Assembly: GCF_004764705.1 (NCBI RefSeq)
Contig: NZ_SHLX01000014.1
Span: 154,953 to 218,952 of the forward strand
Direction: 5' to 3'
DNA: 64,000 bases
Source of the DNA: Paenibacillus cymbidii
GTDB lineage: Bacteria; Bacillota; Bacilli; Paenibacillales; NBRC-103111
This document shows positions 7,501 to 16,526 of this stretch, piece after piece (within the stretch, counting starts at the first letter, position 1; each line of letters starts with the position of its first letter). The position numbers were made by a program, and so were the translations under genes. The notes under the pieces were generated by a model that saw only the letters and a list, made by a program, of their open reading frames with translations, ran no database searches and was not told the DNA's origin.

Positions 7501-8649
7501 ATGACGATCAAAGTGGGCATCGTAGGGGCAAGAGGGCTTAGTACGCTCAGAGGGTTTCAGGCGATTGAAGACACGGAGGTCGTCGCGTTGTGCGACCTGG
7601 ACGAAGCGTACGCGAAGGAAACCGCCGCCAAACACGGCATCCCGCATACATACCGGGTATTCGAGGATATGCTGGCATCGGACATCGATGCCGTCGTCAT
7701 TGCGACGCCGATGCAGCTGCACGTGCCGCAGGCGATTGCCGCGCTGCACGCGGGCAAACATGTGATGAGCGAAGTGACGGCGGGCGTTACGCTCGACGAG
7801 CTGTGGTGGCTGAAGGAGACAGTCGAGCAGACGGGGCTGGTGTACATGCTGGCGGAAAATTATTGCTACATCCCCGAAAACCAGCTAATCGCCAACATGG
7901 TGAAGCAAGGACTGTTCGGCGACGTTTACTTTGGCGAAGGCGAATATATGCACGATATCCGCCACCTCGCTTTCCGCGTGAACCGGGCCGGCGCGGCGTC
8001 GGACGGCAAACCGACCTGGCGCAACTACTGGCAGCTTGGCAAACGCGGTGCGTTTTATCCGACGCACAGCCTGGGGCCGGTGATGCAATGGTTCGCGGGC
8101 GACCGCATCCGTTCCGTATCCTGTTTCGGCAGCGGCTGGCATACGGACAAGCGCTTCCGGCAGGAGGACACCTCGATTACGCTCTGCCAAATGGAAAGCG
8201 GCAAGCTGATCAAGCTGCGCATCGACTGCATTTCGCAGCGGCCGCACAATATGTCGTACTATACGCTGCAGGGCACCAAGGGCGCGTTCGAAGCGCCGCG
8301 CGGGCTGGGCGACACGCACAAGATTTGGCTCGACTCGATGGGCGACGATCCGGAGCGCCCCAAGTGGCGGCCGCTCAGCGACTATTACGATTATTTGCCG
8401 GACCGGTACAAACATGCAAGCGACGCGCAGAAGGCGGCGGGCCATTGGGGCGGCGACTTTTTTATCGTGCAGGATTTTGTCGATGCCATGAAAGGGGAGC
8501 GGCCGCCGGCGATCGACGTGTACGACGCGTGCGAATGGACGGCGGTGGCGATGCTGTCGGAGCTGTCGGTGATGAACGGCGGGCGTGCGGTCGATATGCC
8601 CGATTTTCGCGGCGCCGGCGGGTACGGGCAGCAAGCGCTTCGTTTGTAA
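7501..8649 (+). CDS. Gfo/Idh/MocA family protein with EVTAG in place of EKP
   Basis: 382 residues, ATG start with GGAGGG 6 bases upstream. Rossmann start KVGIVGARGLSTLRG with acidic CDLDE at the end of strand 2 fits NAD binding, and VIATPMQLHVPQAIAALHAGKHV is the family signature. In most members this is followed by E-K-P, the lysine of which is catalytic; here it reads MSEVTAG, with no lysine. GH109-like members that use NAD in a glycosidase or racemase mechanism have EVPA at this place, so a simple oxidoreductase label is unsafe. C-terminal domain (YMHDIRHL...TYPTHSLGP-like) is complete. Ends the aminotransferase operon. Confidence 0.85.
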   Translation: MTIKVGIVGARGLSTLRGFQAIEDTEVVALCDLDEAYAKETAAKHGIPHTYRVFEDMLASDIDAVVIATPMQLHVPQAIAALHAGKHVMSEVTAGVTLDELWWLKETVEQTGLVYMLAENYCYIPENQLIANMVKQGLFGDVYFGEGEYMHDIRHLAFRVNRAGAASDGKPTWRNYWQLGKRGAFYPTHSLGPVMQWFAGDRIRSVSCFGSGWHTDKRFRQEDTSITLCQMESGKLIKLRIDCISQRPHNMSYYTLQGTKGAFEAPRGLGDTHKIWLDSMGDDPERPKWRPLSDYYDYLPDRYKHASDAQKAAGHWGGDFFIVQDFVDAMKGERPPAIDVYDACEWTAVAMLSELSVMNGGRAVDMPDFRGAGGYGQQALRL

Positions 8650-8680
8650 GCGGTGGCGGGCGCTGCACGATAGCAAGAGC

Positions 8681-8718
8681 AAGCCGTCTTCCGGCGTTTG
8701 GGCCGGGGGCGGCTTTTT
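8681..8718 (+). terminator. Rho-independent terminator after the Gfo/Idh gene
   Basis: AAGCCG...CCGGC loop GGCCGG...CGGCTTTTT, 32 bases after the stop codon; stem ends in a five-T run. Confidence 0.7.
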
Positions 8719-8833
8719 GCCGCTGGTTGACTGCCAATGGAAGCTTCCGCCAAAATAGAGGGGAAGCGTCGTTCGCCGCAACTTCGGCGATGCGCTGCAT
8801 CCGAACGGACAAGAGGAGAGGAGTCTGGCCGAT

Positions 8834-10342
8834 ATGGGCAACGCATCGACTCGCCTGCCGCGCAGCTCGCCTGCGGAGATGGGCGTTTCGGCCGCCGGAT
8901 TGGCGGCGTTTCTGGACGAATTGGCGGAGAAGCGGCTTGAGCTGCACAGCTTCATGCTGCTGCTCCGCGGCAATGTCGTCGCCGAAGGATGGTGGGCGCC
9001 GTACGGCGAACATCTCCCGCACATGATGTTTTCCCTCAGCAAAAGCTTCACTTCCACCGCCATCGGAATCGCGATCGAAGAAGGCAGGTTTGGCTTGCAC
9101 GATCCTGTGCTAAGCTTTTTCCCGGAACGGGCCGATGAGCTGGCGGCTTCGCCGGCTTTCGCCGACAATCGCGACCGGCTGAGCCGTTTGACGGTTCGCC
9201 ACTTGCTGACCATGGCCAGCGGTCACGGCGTCGACACCTTGCCGGCGCTTATGGACCGCAAGGACGGCGACTGGGTGAAAGCGTTTCTTGAATCGCCGCT
9301 TGTTCACGAGCCGGGAACAGCATTCGTCTACAACAGCGGCGCAACCTACATGCTGTCCGCCATTTTGCAGCGGGCGACGGGGGAGAAGCTGCGCGACTAT
9401 TTGCAGCAACGATTATTTGCGCCGCTCGGGATCGAAGGCGCGGCCTGGGACGAATGCCCGCAAGGCGTGACGACAGGCGGCTGGGGGCTGTGGACGACAA
9501 CGGAGGCGATCGCCAAGTTCGGCCGGCTGTATGCGCAGCTTGGCGTATGGGAAGGCCGTCGTCTTGTCGCCGAGGAATGGATCCGCGAAGCGACTTCGGC
9601 GCAAATCGACAACGGCGACGCGTCCGGGAGCAACACCGGCAACTCCGACTGGCAGGTCGGATACGGCTACCAGTTCTGGCGCTGCCGGTACGGGGCTTAT
9701 CGCGGGGACGGGGCGTTCGGCCAGTACTGCATCGTGTTCCCGGAGCAGGATGCCGTGCTGGCGATCACGAGCGGCGTCGGCGATATGCAAGCGGTGCTCG
9801 ACGCCGTGTGGGCGCACGTTCTACCCGCGTTGAATAGTGTGCCGACGGCCGGCGCTAAGAATGCGGAGGCCGATGCGCAGCTTGCGGAACGGCTGGCGTT
9901 GCTGGCGCTGCAGCATCCGAGTGCGGAGGGCGACAGTCGGGCCGCCGCCAGGCCGGAAGACAAGGCCTATGTTTTCTCCGCGAACGAAACCGGGATGCGG
10001 AAGCTGGCGTTCCGCTTCGGCGCGGATGAAGCGGAGGTCACGATTGTGAACGATCGCGGCGAATTTTCGTTCCGCTGCGGCTATGACGTCTGGACGGCAG
10101 GTTCGTCGCGAATGTGGTATAACGAACCGCGGCTGGTGGCTGCCGGCGCAAGCTGGACCGACCCGCACACGCTGCTGCTGCGCATTCGCGCCGTGGAAAC
10201 GCCGTTCTATGCCGAAGCGCGCTTCACATTCGGCGAGGATCGGGTCGAAGTGAGCGGGCTGGACCATTTGGGCGGCACCGGCAGTCCGTCGCCGCTGCGG
10301 ATGAGCGGCGTGTTTGCCGACGGCGTCGGATTGGCCCAATAA
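8834..10342 (+). CDS. Serine hydrolase, class C beta-lactamase family
   Basis: 502 residues, ATG with GAGAGGAG upstream. Catalytic SxxK is Ser67-Lys70 in MMFSLSKSF, and the YxN motif is Tyr166-Asn167-Ser168 in FVYNSGATYML. This is the penicillin-binding-protein-like esterase/D-aminopeptidase fold (COG1680). No signal peptide is visible, so it is probably cytoplasmic and acts as an esterase or amidase rather than a beta-lactamase. A C-terminal ~140-residue beta-rich domain (from ~residue 365) follows the hydrolase domain. Separated from the upstream operon by a terminator, so probably independent. Confidence 0.85.
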   Translation: MGNASTRLPRSSPAEMGVSAAGLAAFLDELAEKRLELHSFMLLLRGNVVAEGWWAPYGEHLPHMMFSLSKSFTSTAIGIAIEEGRFGLHDPVLSFFPERADELAASPAFADNRDRLSRLTVRHLLTMASGHGVDTLPALMDRKDGDWVKAFLESPLVHEPGTAFVYNSGATYMLSAILQRATGEKLRDYLQQRLFAPLGIEGAAWDECPQGVTTGGWGLWTTTEAIAKFGRLYAQLGVWEGRRLVAEEWIREATSAQIDNGDASGSNTGNSDWQVGYGYQFWRCRYGAYRGDGAFGQYCIVFPEQDAVLAITSGVGDMQAVLDAVWAHVLPALNSVPTAGAKNAEADAQLAERLALLALQHPSAEGDSRAAARPEDKAYVFSANETGMRKLAFRFGADEAEVTIVNDRGEFSFRCGYDVWTAGSSRMWYNEPRLVAAGASWTDPHTLLLRIRAVETPFYAEARFTFGEDRVEVSGLDHLGGTGSPSPLRMSGVFADGVGLAQ

Positions 10343-10558
10343 CGGCCCGGCCGGAGCAGCGGCACAACTGCCGCGCAAGCGGCAACGCAATCCACAAAAA
10401 AAAAGCAGGCGCAGGTGAGCTTCTCATGGATACCGGCGATCCATCCGTGCCTCCGCGATTCGCATGTGTAGCGCGCGGAGGCGAGATGTCCCCCTATACT
10501 ACAAAAGTATTCATGGCTATAAGCACAAACTAATGGATAACGCGCAACCATAAGAGAG
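10343..10558. other. Non-coding stretch after the serine hydrolase
   Basis: No credible gene. It holds short GC hairpins just after the stop codon (CGGCC/GGCCG type), a nine-A run at 10397 and an unassigned GGAGGC-rich stretch. No riboswitch or RNA gene could be recognised. Confidence 0.4.
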
Positions 10559-10580
10559 CCCGGCCACTGGCCGGGTTTTT
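10559..10580 (+). terminator. Rho-independent terminator
   Basis: CCCGGCC-act-GGCCGGG followed by five T; plus-strand orientation, 217 bases after the serine hydrolase stop. Confidence 0.8.
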
Positions 10581-10653
10581 CTGAATGTGAGCCAAGCATG
10601 ACGATTGATTAGGCGTTAGGCAGCCTCCCGCCCGATTTGTCGAAGGGGGCCGT

Positions 10654-10680
10654 AAAAACAATGGAGGGCTCACGCCCTCC
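10654..10680 (-). terminator. Terminator of the first IclR gene
   Basis: On the minus strand GGAGGGC-gtga-GCCCTCC is followed by attgTTTTTA, 16 bases after the IclR stop codon. Confidence 0.8.
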
Positions 10681-10696
10681 AGGAAAGCTCAGTTCT

Positions 10697-11473
10697 TTAC
10701 TCTGCCGCTCGTCTGTAACCGAGCCTCTCCGAAATTCGGTTCGCCTTGTCCCGAATGAGCATGCCGATCTCGCCGAATTTGTGCACCGGCAAATCGTTGC
10801 GCAGTGCCGTAATGCTCAGAGCCGCAACGACGTTTCCGGTATGATTGTAGATCGGGACGCCGATACAGCGAATGCCTAGCTCGCCTTCCTCATCTTCGAC
10901 TGCATATCCTTGCTCACGTACAGACTGCAGGAATTGCTTTAATTGCTCCTTGGATGTCATCGTGTTCGGCGTAAACGATGTGAATTCGGTCGACATCAAA
11001 ACTTTGTCCAACTGATCTTCGGGCATATACGCGGCGAGCACCTTCCCGACTGCGGAGTTGTACAGCAGCCAAGACTGGCCGACTTCCGTCGAGAACTGCA
11101 CGAAACCCGGACTTTTGACCTTCTCGATATAGACCGCTTTCCCTTGCTCGAGCATAGCCAGGTGGACGGTAAAGCGCAGTTCCTTCGCTATCTCTTCCAT
11201 GATCGGGTGAGCCGCCTCGCGAATACCGAGCTTGGATAATATAATCATGCCCAAATTATAGATTCTCATCGTTGGCCGATATTTGTCTCCGTCGATTTTC
11301 TCCACGTATTGCAAGCTTTCCAGCGTGGTTAAAATCATGAAGATGGAGGATTTGGGCACGCCGGACAAGGTATAAATATCCGTAATGCCAAGCGGCTTTT
11401 CGGAATTAGCCAGCATTTCAATGATCGCAATGCCTTTCTCGAGAGCGGGTACGGTGTACCGACTTTTTGCCAT
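10697..11473 (-). CDS. IclR family transcriptional regulator
   Basis: 258 residues; ATG with AAGGAGAT 9 bases upstream. N-terminal winged helix-turn-helix (VPALEKGIAIIEMLANSEKPLGITDIYTLSGVPKSSIFMILTTLE), then the IclR effector domain with GKVLAAYMPEDQL and the C-terminal cysteine/regulatory segment (EEGELGIRCIGVPIYNHTGNVVAALSITAL). Divergent from the M20/RidA/D-amino-acid operon across a 409-base gap, so it most likely regulates that operon in response to one of its substrates. Confidence 0.93.
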   Translation of the reverse strand: MAKSRYTVPALEKGIAIIEMLANSEKPLGITDIYTLSGVPKSSIFMILTTLESLQYVEKIDGDKYRPTMRIYNLGMIILSKLGIREAAHPIMEEIAKELRFTVHLAMLEQGKAVYIEKVKSPGFVQFSTEVGQSWLLYNSAVGKVLAAYMPEDQLDKVLMSTEFTSFTPNTMTSKEQLKQFLQSVREQGYAVEDEEGELGIRCIGVPIYNHTGNVVAALSITALRNDLPVHKFGEIGMLIRDKANRISERLGYRRAAE

Positions 11474-11490
11474 GAAGCCTATCTCCTTTT

Positions 11491-11555
11491 TCGATATTCC
11501 AAACTATCGATTGTTATTTCAGTACTATTTAAACATATAATGCCCTCTGTTTCAA
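11491..11555 (-). promoter_or_regulatory. Putative promoter and operator of the first IclR gene
   Basis: On the minus strand TTGAAA (11550-11555), 18-base spacer, TAAATA (11526-11531). Between the expected start and the ribosome site lies an interrupted palindrome TCGATA-N8-TATCGA (11491-11510), a candidate autoregulatory site. Confidence 0.4.
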
Positions 11556-11707
11556 TTTGAAATCGCGGATGCGGCGGGCAATTCGGCGCGATTCATTCGT
11601 TGCAGCGCGTTATTCCGACATGATCATTAGGGAAAAGATTTCTGTTATGCGAAAAAAAGGCGAAGCGCGCGAATGGATCGAATGACGATTTTTCGTCCGA
11701 TACAATA

Positions 11708-11737
11708 TTGACTCCTTACGCTGCTGAATGATATATT
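11708..11737 (+). promoter_or_regulatory. Promoter of the nine-gene catabolic operon
   Basis: TTGACT (11708-11713), 18-base spacer, TATATT (11732-11737); transcription would start near 11744 and give a ~140-base leader. Confidence 0.6.
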
Positions 11738-11766
11738 GTAAAAGAATTGCGAAATACCGATTTAAC

Positions 11767-11782
11767 TTTCGGTATACCGAAA
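11767..11782. promoter_or_regulatory. 16-bp perfect palindrome, candidate IclR operator
   Basis: TTTCGGTATACCGAAA, perfectly symmetric, lies ~23-38 bases downstream of the predicted transcription start of the operon that diverges from the IclR gene. Position and symmetry fit a repressor site; assignment to the IclR protein is an inference. Confidence 0.55.
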
Positions 11783-11882
11783 AGTAAAAAATGGAGTTTG
11801 GCGAAGGGGTAGGAGTATCCTGAAAGATCGGCACCGGTTTCATTATGGTACATAAGGTACAGATTGCAGGAGGCGAGCGGAG

Positions 11883-13172
11883 TTGAGAAGACAGGAGATG
11901 GCGGCTCTTGTCCGCAGCTGGGTGGAGAAGAACCGATCCGCGATCGTGGAGACGACGGCGGACTTGATCCGCTTCGACAGCGTGAACCGCTTCACAGATG
12001 GATCGGAGAAGGCGTGCCAGCTTCACGTGGCGCGGCTGCTCGCGTCCATGGGGCTGGAAACGTCGGTCTATTCGCCTGACGATGCGGCCGGGCTGCATGC
12101 GCATCCGGCTTATTATCCAGGCAAACGATATGCGAATCGCCCCAATGTGATCGGACGTCTGAAGGGCGTCGGCGGCGGTCGATCGCTGCTGTTCTCCAGC
12201 CACGCGGACACCGCCGTTGCGGCTCCCGGCTGGACGCGCGATCCCTGGAAGCCGACGGTGGAGGGCGACCGGTTGTACGGCCTGGGCGCCTACGACATGA
12301 AGGGCGGTCTGGCGGCGTCGATTATGGCGGTCCGGTGCGTACAAGAACTTGGCGTGCACCTGGCGGGCGACGTCTTGCTCGAGTCCGTAGTCGACGAGGA
12401 GTTCGGCGGCGCGAACGGCACGCTGGCCGGACGCGTGAGCGGGTTTCATGCCGATGCCGCGATCATACCCGAGCCGACGAATCTGGCCATATGTCCGGCA
12501 AGCCGGGGGGGCGCGTTATGGCGGGTGACGTTCTCGGGCACTTCGGGGCTTTCGTTCAACGGGGAAACGATCGTGAACCCGGTTTACGCGGCAGGCAAAT
12601 TTATTCATTACCTGGAACAGTACGAGCGGGAGCGCTCCCGCGGCATCGGTCCCGCCCCCTGGTACGAGCAAGGCGGGGAACTGCCTGTCGTAATCACGCG
12701 TGTGGAGGCGGGGGACATGAGCGCTCCGCTTTGCGATACCGGGCCTGCCGAATGCCATGTCGACGTATGGGTGGAATGTTATCCGGGCACGACGGAGGAG
12801 CAGCTGCAGGAGGAGATCATGGCCGGTTATCGCCGGCAATACGGCATACAGAAGGGAATGGAAGAGCCGCGGTTTGCCAGAATGCTCCGCTTCCTTCCAG
12901 GAGCGCAGCTGGAGCCCGACTGTCCGATCATCGCGGCCCTGTCTTCCCGGGTGGAGAGCGTCACGCGCCAGCCCGCCGTCGTCCGCGGAGCGCCGTTCGC
13001 CTGCGACGCGTTCGTCTTTAACCTGCACAGCCCGACACCGGCGGTTATTCTCGGACCGCCGGGCGGCCATGCGCATGCTCCCGATGAATTCGTCGATATT
13101 CCCGGGCTTTGCCAATTGGTCGAGATTTATGCGTTAACCGTAATAGACTGGTGCGAGGGGGAAGAAGGATGA
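11883..13172 (+). CDS. M20 family metallopeptidase / N-acyl-amino-acid deacylase (ArgE/DapE-like)
   Basis: 429 residues from a TTG preceded by AGGAGG with a 9-base gap. Metal and catalytic residues are visible: His107 and Asp109 (SSHADTA), Asp138 (GAYDMKGG), Glu172-Glu173 (VVDEEFGG), with a final metal His near the C-terminus (GPPGGHAHAPDEF). The family hydrolyses N-acyl or peptide amide bonds of amino acids with two zinc ions. First gene of the operon; the next gene starts inside its stop codon (ATGA). Could release a free amino acid from an N-acylated or peptide-linked precursor for the enzymes that follow. Confidence 0.9.
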   Translation: MRRQEMAALVRSWVEKNRSAIVETTADLIRFDSVNRFTDGSEKACQLHVARLLASMGLETSVYSPDDAAGLHAHPAYYPGKRYANRPNVIGRLKGVGGGRSLLFSSHADTAVAAPGWTRDPWKPTVEGDRLYGLGAYDMKGGLAASIMAVRCVQELGVHLAGDVLLESVVDEEFGGANGTLAGRVSGFHADAAIIPEPTNLAICPASRGGALWRVTFSGTSGLSFNGETIVNPVYAAGKFIHYLEQYERERSRGIGPAPWYEQGGELPVVITRVEAGDMSAPLCDTGPAECHVDVWVECYPGTTEEQLQEEIMAGYRRQYGIQKGMEEPRFARMLRFLPGAQLEPDCPIIAALSSRVESVTRQPAVVRGAPFACDAFVFNLHSPTPAVILGPPGGHAHAPDEFVDIPGLCQLVEIYALTVIDWCEGEEG

Positions 13173-13549
13173 GGAAATCGATTAGGACGGATGCCGCGTC
13201 GAAAGGCGACGGACCTTACTCGCAATCCATTGTGTCGGCGAACGGATTCGTATTCGTATCCGGTCAGGGGCCGCTCGATCCAACGACGAATGTCATTATT
13301 GGCGAATCGATCGAGGAACAGGCGGATGCGACGCTGCGGAACGTTGCATCCATTCTCCAAGCGTCCGGCTGTTCGATGGACGATGTGGTCAAGGTAAATG
13401 TTTATTTATCCAGCATGAAATTGTTTTCCCGATTTAACGAGGTATATGCGCGGCATTTTCACCATCCGATGCCGGCCCGGTCCTGTATTGGCGCCGAACT
13501 GGACGGCATACTGGTAGAAATCGACGTGATAGCCGAAATTCCATCCTGA
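13169..13549 (+). CDS. RidA family enamine/imine deaminase
   Basis: 126 residues. ATG at 13169 overlaps the preceding stop and has GGAAGAAGG upstream. Typical RidA features: GPYSQSIVSANGFVFVSGQGPLDP, the conserved substrate-carboxylate-binding arginine Arg104 in PARSCIG, and ending VEIDVIAEIPS. RidA proteins hydrolyse reactive enamines such as 2-aminoacrylate to keto acids. Its place next to a PLP enzyme of the D-serine dehydratase/D-threonine aldolase fold makes biological sense, since dehydratases of that type release aminoacrylate. Confidence 0.93.
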   Translation: MRKSIRTDAASKGDGPYSQSIVSANGFVFVSGQGPLDPTTNVIIGESIEEQADATLRNVASILQASGCSMDDVVKVNVYLSSMKLFSRFNEVYARHFHHPMPARSCIGAELDGILVEIDVIAEIPS

Positions 13550-13618
13550 TCGCGACATTCGGATCGGGGCGATACGGCGAAGCGATGGCGAATGGCGGTG
13601 CGGAGGTGACAGGTCGAT

Positions 13619-14719
13619 ATGGTCAAAGGTCAGTTGGACACCCCCTATGTGCTCGTCGATCTGGACAAAGTGGAGCACAATATCGCCAGCATGCAGGCTG
13701 TGGCGAATCGATATGGCGTCAGGCTGAGGCCGCATGCCAAAACGCACAAGACGCCGGAGCTGGCGCATATGCAGATTGCGGCCGGGGCGATCGGCATCAC
13801 GGTCGCCAAGCTTGGCGAGGCGGAAGTGATGGCAGCCGCCGGTATCAACGATATTATGATCGCTTACCCGATCGTGAGCGAGGCGAAGCTGGCAAGATTG
13901 GTTGCGCTGGCTCGGACCGCCAAGCTGACGGTAGCGGTCGACAGCTGCGAAGCGGCTGCCGCTTTATCCAGGGCGCTTGCGCCGAGCGGCGCCACGATCG
14001 ATGCGCTTGTCGAGCTGGATTGCGGGTTTGGCCGGGTGGGCGTGCCTCGCGGCGAGCCGCTGCTCCGCTTGGCCCGGTTCGTCGCCGGCCTTGCCGGGTT
14101 GAAGCTTCGAGGCGTGCTGACATTTGCCGGTCATGCTTACGAAGCGCGCGGCAGTGAACAATTGCGGGCTGCCGCCGCGCAAGAGGGGGCGGCGGCGGCG
14201 GAAGCAGCGGCAATGTGCCGAGCCGCCGGCATAGCGATGGAGACGGTCAGCGTCGGATCGACGCCGAGCAGCCGCTATGCCGCATCATGCGAAGGCGTAA
14301 CGGAAATTCGTCCCGGCGCCTATCTGTTCGGCGATCTGATGCAAGTGGACATCGGGGCGCATGCGCTGACGAATTGCGCGCTGACGGTGCTGGTTACGGT
14401 CGTCAGCCGCCCGGCGCCGGATCGCGCCGTCATCGACGCGGGGACGAAGCTGTTTACGATGGACGGCAATCCGACAACGCTCGGCACGGGCAGAGGTTGG
14501 GTGATTGGCCATCCCGGCATTGCCTTGGAGTGGTTGACCGAGGAGCACGGCATGCTTCGTTTGGCGCCGGAGGAGCAGCGGTTGCGGATCGGCGACAGGC
14601 TTGAGATCGTACCCGTCCATTGCTGTGGCGTAATCAGCCTGACGGATGAAGTGGCGGCGGTCCGGGGAGATCGCGTCGAAAGCATCTGGAAGGTCGCGGC
14701 GAGGGGACAAGTGCGCTGA
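13619..14719 (+). CDS. D-serine dehydratase / D-threonine aldolase-like PLP enzyme
   Basis: 366 residues; ATG with GGAGGTGA 9 bases upstream. Fold-type III PLP enzyme (alanine racemase N-terminal barrel): LDTPYVLVDLDKVEHNI, then RPHAKTHK with probable Schiff-base Lys41, LVELDCGFGRVGV, and the C-terminal metal motif His-Cys-Cys (VPVHCCGVISLTDE), analogous to the His/Cys zinc site of eukaryotic-type D-serine dehydratase and D-threonine aldolase. Reaction is either dehydration of a D-hydroxyamino acid or retro-aldol cleavage. Neighbours RidA and an M20 deacylase favour catabolism of D- or N-acyl amino acids. Confidence 0.88.
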   Translation: MVKGQLDTPYVLVDLDKVEHNIASMQAVANRYGVRLRPHAKTHKTPELAHMQIAAGAIGITVAKLGEAEVMAAAGINDIMIAYPIVSEAKLARLVALARTAKLTVAVDSCEAAAALSRALAPSGATIDALVELDCGFGRVGVPRGEPLLRLARFVAGLAGLKLRGVLTFAGHAYEARGSEQLRAAAAQEGAAAAEAAAMCRAAGIAMETVSVGSTPSSRYAASCEGVTEIRPGAYLFGDLMQVDIGAHALTNCALTVLVTVVSRPAPDRAVIDAGTKLFTMDGNPTTLGTGRGWVIGHPGIALEWLTEEHGMLRLAPEEQRLRIGDRLEIVPVHCCGVISLTDEVAAVRGDRVESIWKVAARGQVR

Positions 14720-14745
14720 ACCAAACGATAGAGAGGGGCAAGGCG

Positions 14746-15498
14746 ATGAATCGATTCGAAAATAAAGTTGTCGTCGTCACCGGCGCCAGCAGGGGGATCG
14801 GCAAAGCGACGGCGGAACGATTTGCTGCGGAAGGGGCGCAACTCGCGATCGTATCCAACGATCCGGTCGAGCTGGCCGCCACCGCAAATGAGCTGACCCG
14901 GCAAGGATACCGCGCGATGGCTTGCGAAGCCGACGTATCGGAATACGCGCAGACCGCGCAAGTCGTTGAGCGCGTCGTTGCCCGGTACGGGAAAATCGAT
15001 ATCTTGATCAACAATGCGGGGATCGCCTGGGAGGAACCGTTTCTCGACATTACCCGCGAAAATTGGCGAAAGATGCTGGACGTCAATTTGAACGGGATGT
15101 TCAACATGGCCCAGCATGCGGCAAAGCAGATGGCGAAGCAAGAGGAAGGCATCATCGTCAACATGGCTTCCACCAACGGTCTTGTCGGCGAAGCCAACTA
15201 CGCGCACTACAACGCTTCCAAGGGCGGCGTCGTCCTGCTGACCAAAACAATGGCGATCGAACTGGCCCGATTCCATATACGCGTAAACGCCGTATGTCCC
15301 GGCTACATTCAGACGCCGATGTCGGAAGCGATCGATGACCCGGAATTTGTGGCGGCGTACATCCGGGCGAAAATTCCGCTCGGGCGCGTCGGCAAGCCGA
15401 AAGATGTTGCGGGGGTGTTCGCTTTTCTCGCTTCGGACGACGCCGCATTTATCACAGGCGAAACGATCGTAGTAGACGGCGGACAGCTTGCGTTTTAA
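14746..15498 (+). CDS. SDR family oxidoreductase (FabG-like)
   Basis: 250 residues, ATG with GAGAGGGG upstream. Classic SDR motifs: TGASRGIG nucleotide binding near residue 13, NNAG, catalytic Ser in NMASTNG and YxxxK in YAHYNASKGG, then PGYIQTPMSEA and the closing TGETIVVDGGQ. Probably reduces or oxidises a carbonyl/hydroxyl of a sugar or hydroxy acid for this pathway rather than fatty-acid synthesis, since no other fab genes are linked. Confidence 0.9.
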   Translation: MNRFENKVVVVTGASRGIGKATAERFAAEGAQLAIVSNDPVELAATANELTRQGYRAMACEADVSEYAQTAQVVERVVARYGKIDILINNAGIAWEEPFLDITRENWRKMLDVNLNGMFNMAQHAAKQMAKQEEGIIVNMASTNGLVGEANYAHYNASKGGVVLLTKTMAIELARFHIRVNAVCPGYIQTPMSEAIDDPEFVAAYIRAKIPLGRVGKPKDVAGVFAFLASDDAAFITGETIVVDGGQLAF

Positions 15499-15545
15499 CC
15501 GATTTCACCAAGTTATCCGCAAATAGGAAAGGAACGGGGGATTGC

Positions 15546-16499
15546 ATGGAGAACAGCATCATATCCAGTGCCGGTTCAAAACACTCCAGAGGCGAAGCGT
15601 TCAAGAGACATCTTCTGAAGTACAAATACGCGTACCTTCTGCTGCTTCCCGGATTGGTCCACTTGATTTTGTTTCGATATGTGCCGATGTTCGGCATCAT
15701 GATCGCTTTTCAGAAGTATAGTCCATTTTTGGGATTTTGGAAAAGCCCGTGGATCGGGCTCGAGCACTTTCAGAATATGTTCTCGTATAAGGAAACCTGG
15801 ATCATTCTTCGCAACACGATCATTTTATCCGCGCTGCAGATCGCGTTCGCGTTTCCGGCTCCCATCATCCTTTCCTTGATCCTGAACGAATTGAAAGACG
15901 GGCTGTTCAAGCGGTTGTCGCAGTCGATCTTGTATTTGCCTCACTTCTTGTCCTGGGTGATTGTCGTTGGCATCGTATTGATCCTGTTGCGTTCCGACGG
16001 CTTCCTGAATTTGCTGCTGCAACAATTGTTCCATACGGAAGCGATTCCAATCCTGACATCGGAAGGCTGGTTCCGGCCGCTTATTGTGGCCGAGGTCATT
16101 TGGAAGGAAGTCGGTTGGGGAACGATCATCTTTTTGGCAGCGCTTTCAGCTGTCAGCCCGGAGCTGTACGAAGCGTCCACCATCGACGGTGCGGGACGTT
16201 TCCGGAAAATGTGGCATGTGACGCTGCCCGGCATTCGCGGCGTCATCGTAATCCTGCTCATTCTGAAGCTTGGCGATGTGCTCGATACCGGGTTCGAACA
16301 ATCGTTCCTGCAGATGAATTCCTCCAATGCAAGCGTCGCTCGTACGATCGATATTTATGTATTCGAGCAGAGTATAGGCGGCGGCGGACAATACAGCTTC
16401 ACGACAGCAGTCAATTTGCTCAAGAACATCGCAGGCTTGATTCTCATCTGGAGCTCCAACCGGATCGCCAAAAAATTGGGTCACAACGGCATCTTCTAA
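15546..16499 (+). CDS. ABC transporter permease, LplB type
   Basis: 317 residues. N-terminal KYKYAYLLLLPGLVHLILFRYVPMFGIMIAFQKYSPFLG is the hallmark of LplB/YteP-type permeases for oligosaccharides. About six helices; EAA loop near LYEASTIDGAGRFRKMWHVTLPGI. ATG with GGAACGGGGG upstream. Forms a heterodimer with the following LplC-type permease; lies in the middle of the catabolic operon, so the operon imports its own substrate. Confidence 0.92.
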   Translation: MENSIISSAGSKHSRGEAFKRHLLKYKYAYLLLLPGLVHLILFRYVPMFGIMIAFQKYSPFLGFWKSPWIGLEHFQNMFSYKETWIILRNTIILSALQIAFAFPAPIILSLILNELKDGLFKRLSQSILYLPHFLSWVIVVGIVLILLRSDGFLNLLLQQLFHTEAIPILTSEGWFRPLIVAEVIWKEVGWGTIIFLAALSAVSPELYEASTIDGAGRFRKMWHVTLPGIRGVIVILLILKLGDVLDTGFEQSFLQMNSSNASVARTIDIYVFEQSIGGGGQYSFTTAVNLLKNIAGLILIWSSNRIAKKLGHNGIF

Positions 16500-16526
16500 C
16501 TACTATCGTTCGGGAGGGGGATCGAC

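Noticed and set aside
7885..9213. 442-codon minus-strand frame
   Set aside because: Antisense to the Gfo/Idh and serine hydrolase genes; composition and lack of a ribosome site mark it as a shadow.
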